A stretch of DNA of 64,000 nt from Bacteroidota bacterium (lineage in GTDB: Bacteria > Bacteroidota > Bacteroidia > Bacteroidales > FEN-979), in the NCBI GenBank assembly GCA_026391355.1, contig JAPLDH010000070.1, forward strand, positions 27,822 to 91,821, read 5' to 3'. A program made the position numbers and the translations under genes. Under the pieces are notes generated by a model, which did not search any database, was not told where the DNA came from, and worked only from the letters and a program-made list of their open reading frames with translations. Below, piece after piece: positions 63,701 to 64,000 of the stretch. Position 1 is the stretch's first letter, and each line of letters begins with the position of its first letter.

Positions 63701-64000
63701 AATCTTTATGATTACGTTGTAACCGTATATCCAACTCCCAATCTCTCAACATCACCGCTGGCAAAGTCTATCTGTAACAATCTTGCAACAGGGATAAACC
63801 TTACCTCAAATGTTAGCGGCACACTGTTTACCTGGACATGTACTCCCAGTTCCGGCAGCGTTTCCGGATTCAGCAATAGTGTAACCCCGGGAACTTTGAT
63901 CAACCAGACCCTGGTAAATTCGGGTTATAACATCGAGACTTTGACCTATCGCATTACTCCTCATGCCAATGGTTGTGATGGTAATGTCACCGACTATGTC
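54758..64000 (+). CDS. Giant PKD-like repeat surface protein (3' end beyond window)
   Basis: The frame is open from ATG 54758 to the window edge (3081 codons, no stop). The N-terminus MKHIYAHFISLLFLLCFASLPQNSYS is a signal peptide. Residues about 30-330 resemble the N-terminal domain of flavobacterial gliding-associated surface proteins (VKPGRLYAKSWQYY, VGPNQIYVTGGYTAIDFHP). A FlgD-like Ig segment (LIWDGKDGSGTNVPDNT) follows. From about residue 463 there are four divergent PKD-like units, and then 24 units of about 94 residues. Most units have an ICNN Cys, a WTC Cys and an NGCDG Cys. A T9SS type B or A sorting domain would be expected at the missing end. A long adhesive filament is inferred. 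Confidence 0.9.
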   Translation, partial: MKHIYAHFISLLFLLCFASLPQNSYSEGSKEIYIGLHNTWLYMCTNTATQCNNGGNRTPFAVYGCTEVNRLYFATASNHETVFMGFNAVLDGGTTTNHAVFQIRDLSGTIVFPEIAVPTAGTGYIPTINEARVGPNQIYVTGGYTAIDFHPSTPGVFYIEFQAKNNSTGALYPTGINMKLIDITIEDTVALQVKPGRLYAKSWQYYENGNTSSGNYSGTSYVYSIDSIVTSAAFNDMDGGIWIQFCNQWGCANTANFAQDRKSRTTQALLPEYIEFVNPPDSLLFPSATTLGQIVAPNPWGESDCNTGYITFHVAVNKTGNVEIDLSFPIPYTTRILTTNVVSGDNLLIWDGKDGSGTNVPDNTLITFTVKYVNGLTNLPLFDVEGNSNGFIIGLVRPSGTTPLVYWDDSNITGGTTNFGGCLSPPGCHVWNSSWGDQRTINTWWYNVSTSTAPATIVEHRNPQALTFNQSSPQNICAGSSAVYFSVTTDPNAIEYHWSYTGTGATITQTLLSDNHITVNFTIGATSGSIQVYGTNTSCVGNGPTSSLVVNIKPLPTANAPFTKSICSGASTNWTLSSTPAGSTFSWTSPPPTCTANIAACPAGLNNQTIINNVLSVTDLNPGTVTYHVTPTLNSCNGSEQDYTVTVSPLPDIIMNSTTPSICSGQTTNITFSSTLPAATFAWTASGSSGNVSGFATSGAGNITETIINTGYSIETVFFTITATNMGCVNPTPTHYNVTVFPIPNMFIGSSTPSICSGQNTNITLSGLVANTTFNWTATPSSPNLTGFALSGSGNIIQNITNTGYTNETVTYTITPIANGCTGTTDSYIVTVYPVADLSNTPLNQQQCNNTATNINLTSNVAGAQFIWTATPSSVNVSGYSNNMTPTTLLDQLLVNSGSSIETVTYTIIPYANGCGGLSSNYIVTVYPTPDLSNLPQNKQICNNTSTNLTLTSNVSGTLFTWSCIPSSVSVAGYSDNSTPTVNLNQTLVNSGFNIETVTYQLTPHANGCDGPVTDYIVTVYPVPDLTNAPLTEQICTNTHTNITLTSNVANTLFTWTCTPSSGNVGGYSNNVTPTNLLDQLLVNTGFNIETVTYYITPGANNCAGIVYSYTVTVYPRPDLSNNPLNKQICNNTATNIPLTSNISGTLFTWTCTPSTINVTGFSDNAIPGTFLNQTLVNSGFNIETVTYHILPNADGCDGFVADYIVTVYPTPDLSNTPLSITLCNNTSTNTTLTSNVTGTLFTWTCTPSSVNVSGFSNNATPATLLNQTLVNSGYIDETVTYHVMPHANNCDGVNYDFVFTVHPQPDLSNSPLSKQICNNTGTNITLTSNVSGTLFTWSAVPSSGNISGYSNSVTPSTLLDQTLLNIGFTNETVTYSITPHANGCDGNVFIYVVTVYPTPDLSNNPLNKQICNNTATNIPLSSNVTGTLFTWTAVPSSVNVSGYSDNITPTNILNQTLINSGSNVETVTYNITPHANGCDGPLYIYTVTIYPVPDLTNTPLNKQICTNTSTNIPLTSNVTGTLFTWTCTPSSVNVTGYSDIVIPTNLLDQTLVNTGFNIETVTYYLTPIANNCLGIVYNYVMTVYPRPDLSNTPLNKQICNNSPTNITLTSNISGTLFIWTCNPSSGSITGFSDNVIPTTILNQTLTNTGFDIETVTYRIIPQANGCDGFLTSYIVTVYPTPDLSNTPLNKNICNNTSTGIGLTSNVTGTLFTWTCTPSSGNVTGYANNLVPTITLNQTLVNTGFNIETVTYQITPHANGCDGIVYDYIVTVFPQPDVSNSPLSKQICNNTSTDITLTSNIAGTTFTWTCTSSSGNLGGYSDNSIPVTTINQVLTNSGYTIETATYRIRPSANGCNGNIFNYVVTVYPTPDLSNHPPDKAICNNTSTNLTLTSNVTGTLFTWTCTPSSANVSGFSNNATPTVTLNQNLVNTGYLIETVTYHILPNANGCNGMVTDYIVTVYPQADAYFQPNGVTICTGQTITINILSNVAGATFAYTATPSSGMVSGYSNGAGNKIMQTLFSTSTIVENVTYLVTPTANGCVGTPSNVIATINPGPHVTTTPLLQTVCSATLVTINLTSDVTGTAFTWTATPTSGLLSGFVDGSGNQISQTIINSGYEIDSVIYAITPSANGCTGGAVNYVVRVNPVPDLSNTPPSEQICNNQQTNLTLTSDVAGTLFTWTCTPSSGNVSGYSNNATPTTILNQTLVNSGFAIESVTYHITPHANGCDGLVTDYLVTVYPQPDLSNSPPNKQICNNTLTNVGLTSNIAGTTFTWTCIPSSANLSGFSDNAVPTTVLNQTLVNSGYTIETVTYHIRPSANGCNGNIFDYVVTVYPTPDLSNHPLYKNICNNMATGLTLTSNVSGTLFTWTCTPSSGNVSGYSNNPTPTVTLNQTLVNSGYTVENVIYHITPRANGCDGPVTDYTVTVYPQPDLTNTPLSKQICNNTSTNIPLTSNVTGTLFTWTCTPSSGNVSGFSNNAVPTALLNQNLANSGFAIETVTYHLTPEANGCSGNLYDYVVTVYPTPDLSTFPLAKSICNNLATGITLTSNVNGALFTWTCTPSSGNVSGFSNSVAPGTLINQTLVNSGFNIETVTYHITPRANGCDGDVTDFVVTVFPTPDLSNNPPSEQICNNQQTNITLTSDVSGTLFTWTCTPSSGNVTGYSDNAIPTTILNQTLVNSGVAIETVTYHITPHANGCDGPVSDYVVTLVSKADLSNSPPSKQICNNTPTNVTLTSHVPGTLFTWTTTGSSPNVSGYSDNAVPTVTLNQTLVNSGYNIETVIYHVTPHFTGCDGDVTDYTVTVYPTPDLSNTLLSKQICNNTSPNITLTSNVAGTLFTWTCTPSSASVTGYSNNVTPTTILNQTLTNTGYNIETVTYHLTPHANGCAGAVTDYVVTVYPQPDMTNTPISKQICNNNATNVTLTSNVTGTLFTWTCTPSSVNVSGFSNNAVPTTLLNQTLLNSGFLIETVTYHITSHANGCTGNLYDYVVTVYPTPNLSTSPLAKSICNNLATGINLTSNVSGTLFTWTCTPSSGSVSGFSNSVTPGTLINQTLVNSGYNIETLTYRITPHANGCDGNVTDYV
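57255..64000 (+). repeat. Array of 282-bp PKD-like units in five-unit blocks
   Basis: About 24 units run from 57255 to the window edge. Linker residues before PDLSN show the pattern V-R-T-Q-T in the blocks starting 57824 and 59234. Later blocks start at 60644, 62042 and 63452. Block spacings are 1410, 1410, 1398 and 1410 bp. Two units in the third block (60644 and about 60919) are divergent and slightly short. Minus-strand frames of 60-80 codons recur in phase and are by-products of the repeat. Confidence 0.92.

Noticed and set aside
56353..63903. Many 60-90-codon minus-strand frames recurring every 282 bp
   Set aside because: They are in-phase shadows of the PKD-like repeat, similar to each other only because the plus-strand units are.

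Overview
The window reads as chromosomal DNA of a Bacteroidota bacterium, most likely an anaerobic or fermentative Bacteroidales-like lineage that I cannot name further. The signs are: five proteins with type IX secretion (T9SS) C-terminal sorting signatures, a PorE-like OmpA protein, Bacteroidota-typical families (doubled DUF1599, BT_3928-type DoxX protein, DUF349 repeats, PKD-like arrays, FISUMP domain), promoters of the TTTG / TAnnTTTG type, and hydF, the maturation GTPase of [FeFe]-hydrogenase.

Layout. 1-978: 3'-truncated lipoprotein gene. 1110-7214 (minus): operon-like run of a TfoX-N protein, an SRPBCC protein, a LolA-like protein, two FtsX-type permeases, an ABC ATPase and an outer-membrane barrel, which looks like a Lol/Mac-like envelope export module. 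7661-9274 (plus): ruvX, def and a TPR lipoprotein. 9570-11306 (minus): folP then the c-di-AMP cyclase gene. 11456-23173 (plus): DUF1599, DoxX-thioredoxin-like, DppB-type permease, a broken four-helix-bundle gene inside an inverted word array, tpiA, prmA, a coupled 1500-residue exported protein, and a patatin-POTRA-barrel protein. 23256-25401 (minus): two T9SS cargo genes. 25662-29297 (plus): DUF349 protein and aroC. 29433-32297 (minus): T9SS/PCMD protein, aguB and aguA (agmatine to putrescine). 32399-35288 (plus): PorE-like protein and a NarL-type response regulator. 35729-39520 (minus): complete riboflavin operon ribD-ribE-ribBA-ribH under an FMN riboswitch. 39631-44510 (minus): two tandem paralogous T9SS proteins. 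44652-49899: SDR gene, an MNT-HEPN pair overlapping hydF, a VirJ-like hydrolase and aspA. 49902-64000 (plus): two giant surface proteins made of PKD-like repeats; the second is open at the window edge after 3081 codons.

The most unusual features are at the repeat level. (i) Many intergenic gaps hold arrays of short 7-15 nt words (TAAGTCG, GGTCATTA, AACTGGTGA, ACCATTT and others). Some supply the stop codon of the neighbouring gene, and some bracket a single gene as inverted arms: a four-helix-bundle gene, and aroC. (ii) Both giant PKD-like proteins have a higher-order repeat: blocks of five units (about 1410 bp) in the second, and blocks of three units (about 789 bp) in the first. This indicates recent segmental duplication inside surface-protein genes. 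(iii) A MNT-HEPN pair is joined to hydF by successive 4-nt overlaps.

No tRNA, rRNA, CRISPR array or intact transposase gene was seen.
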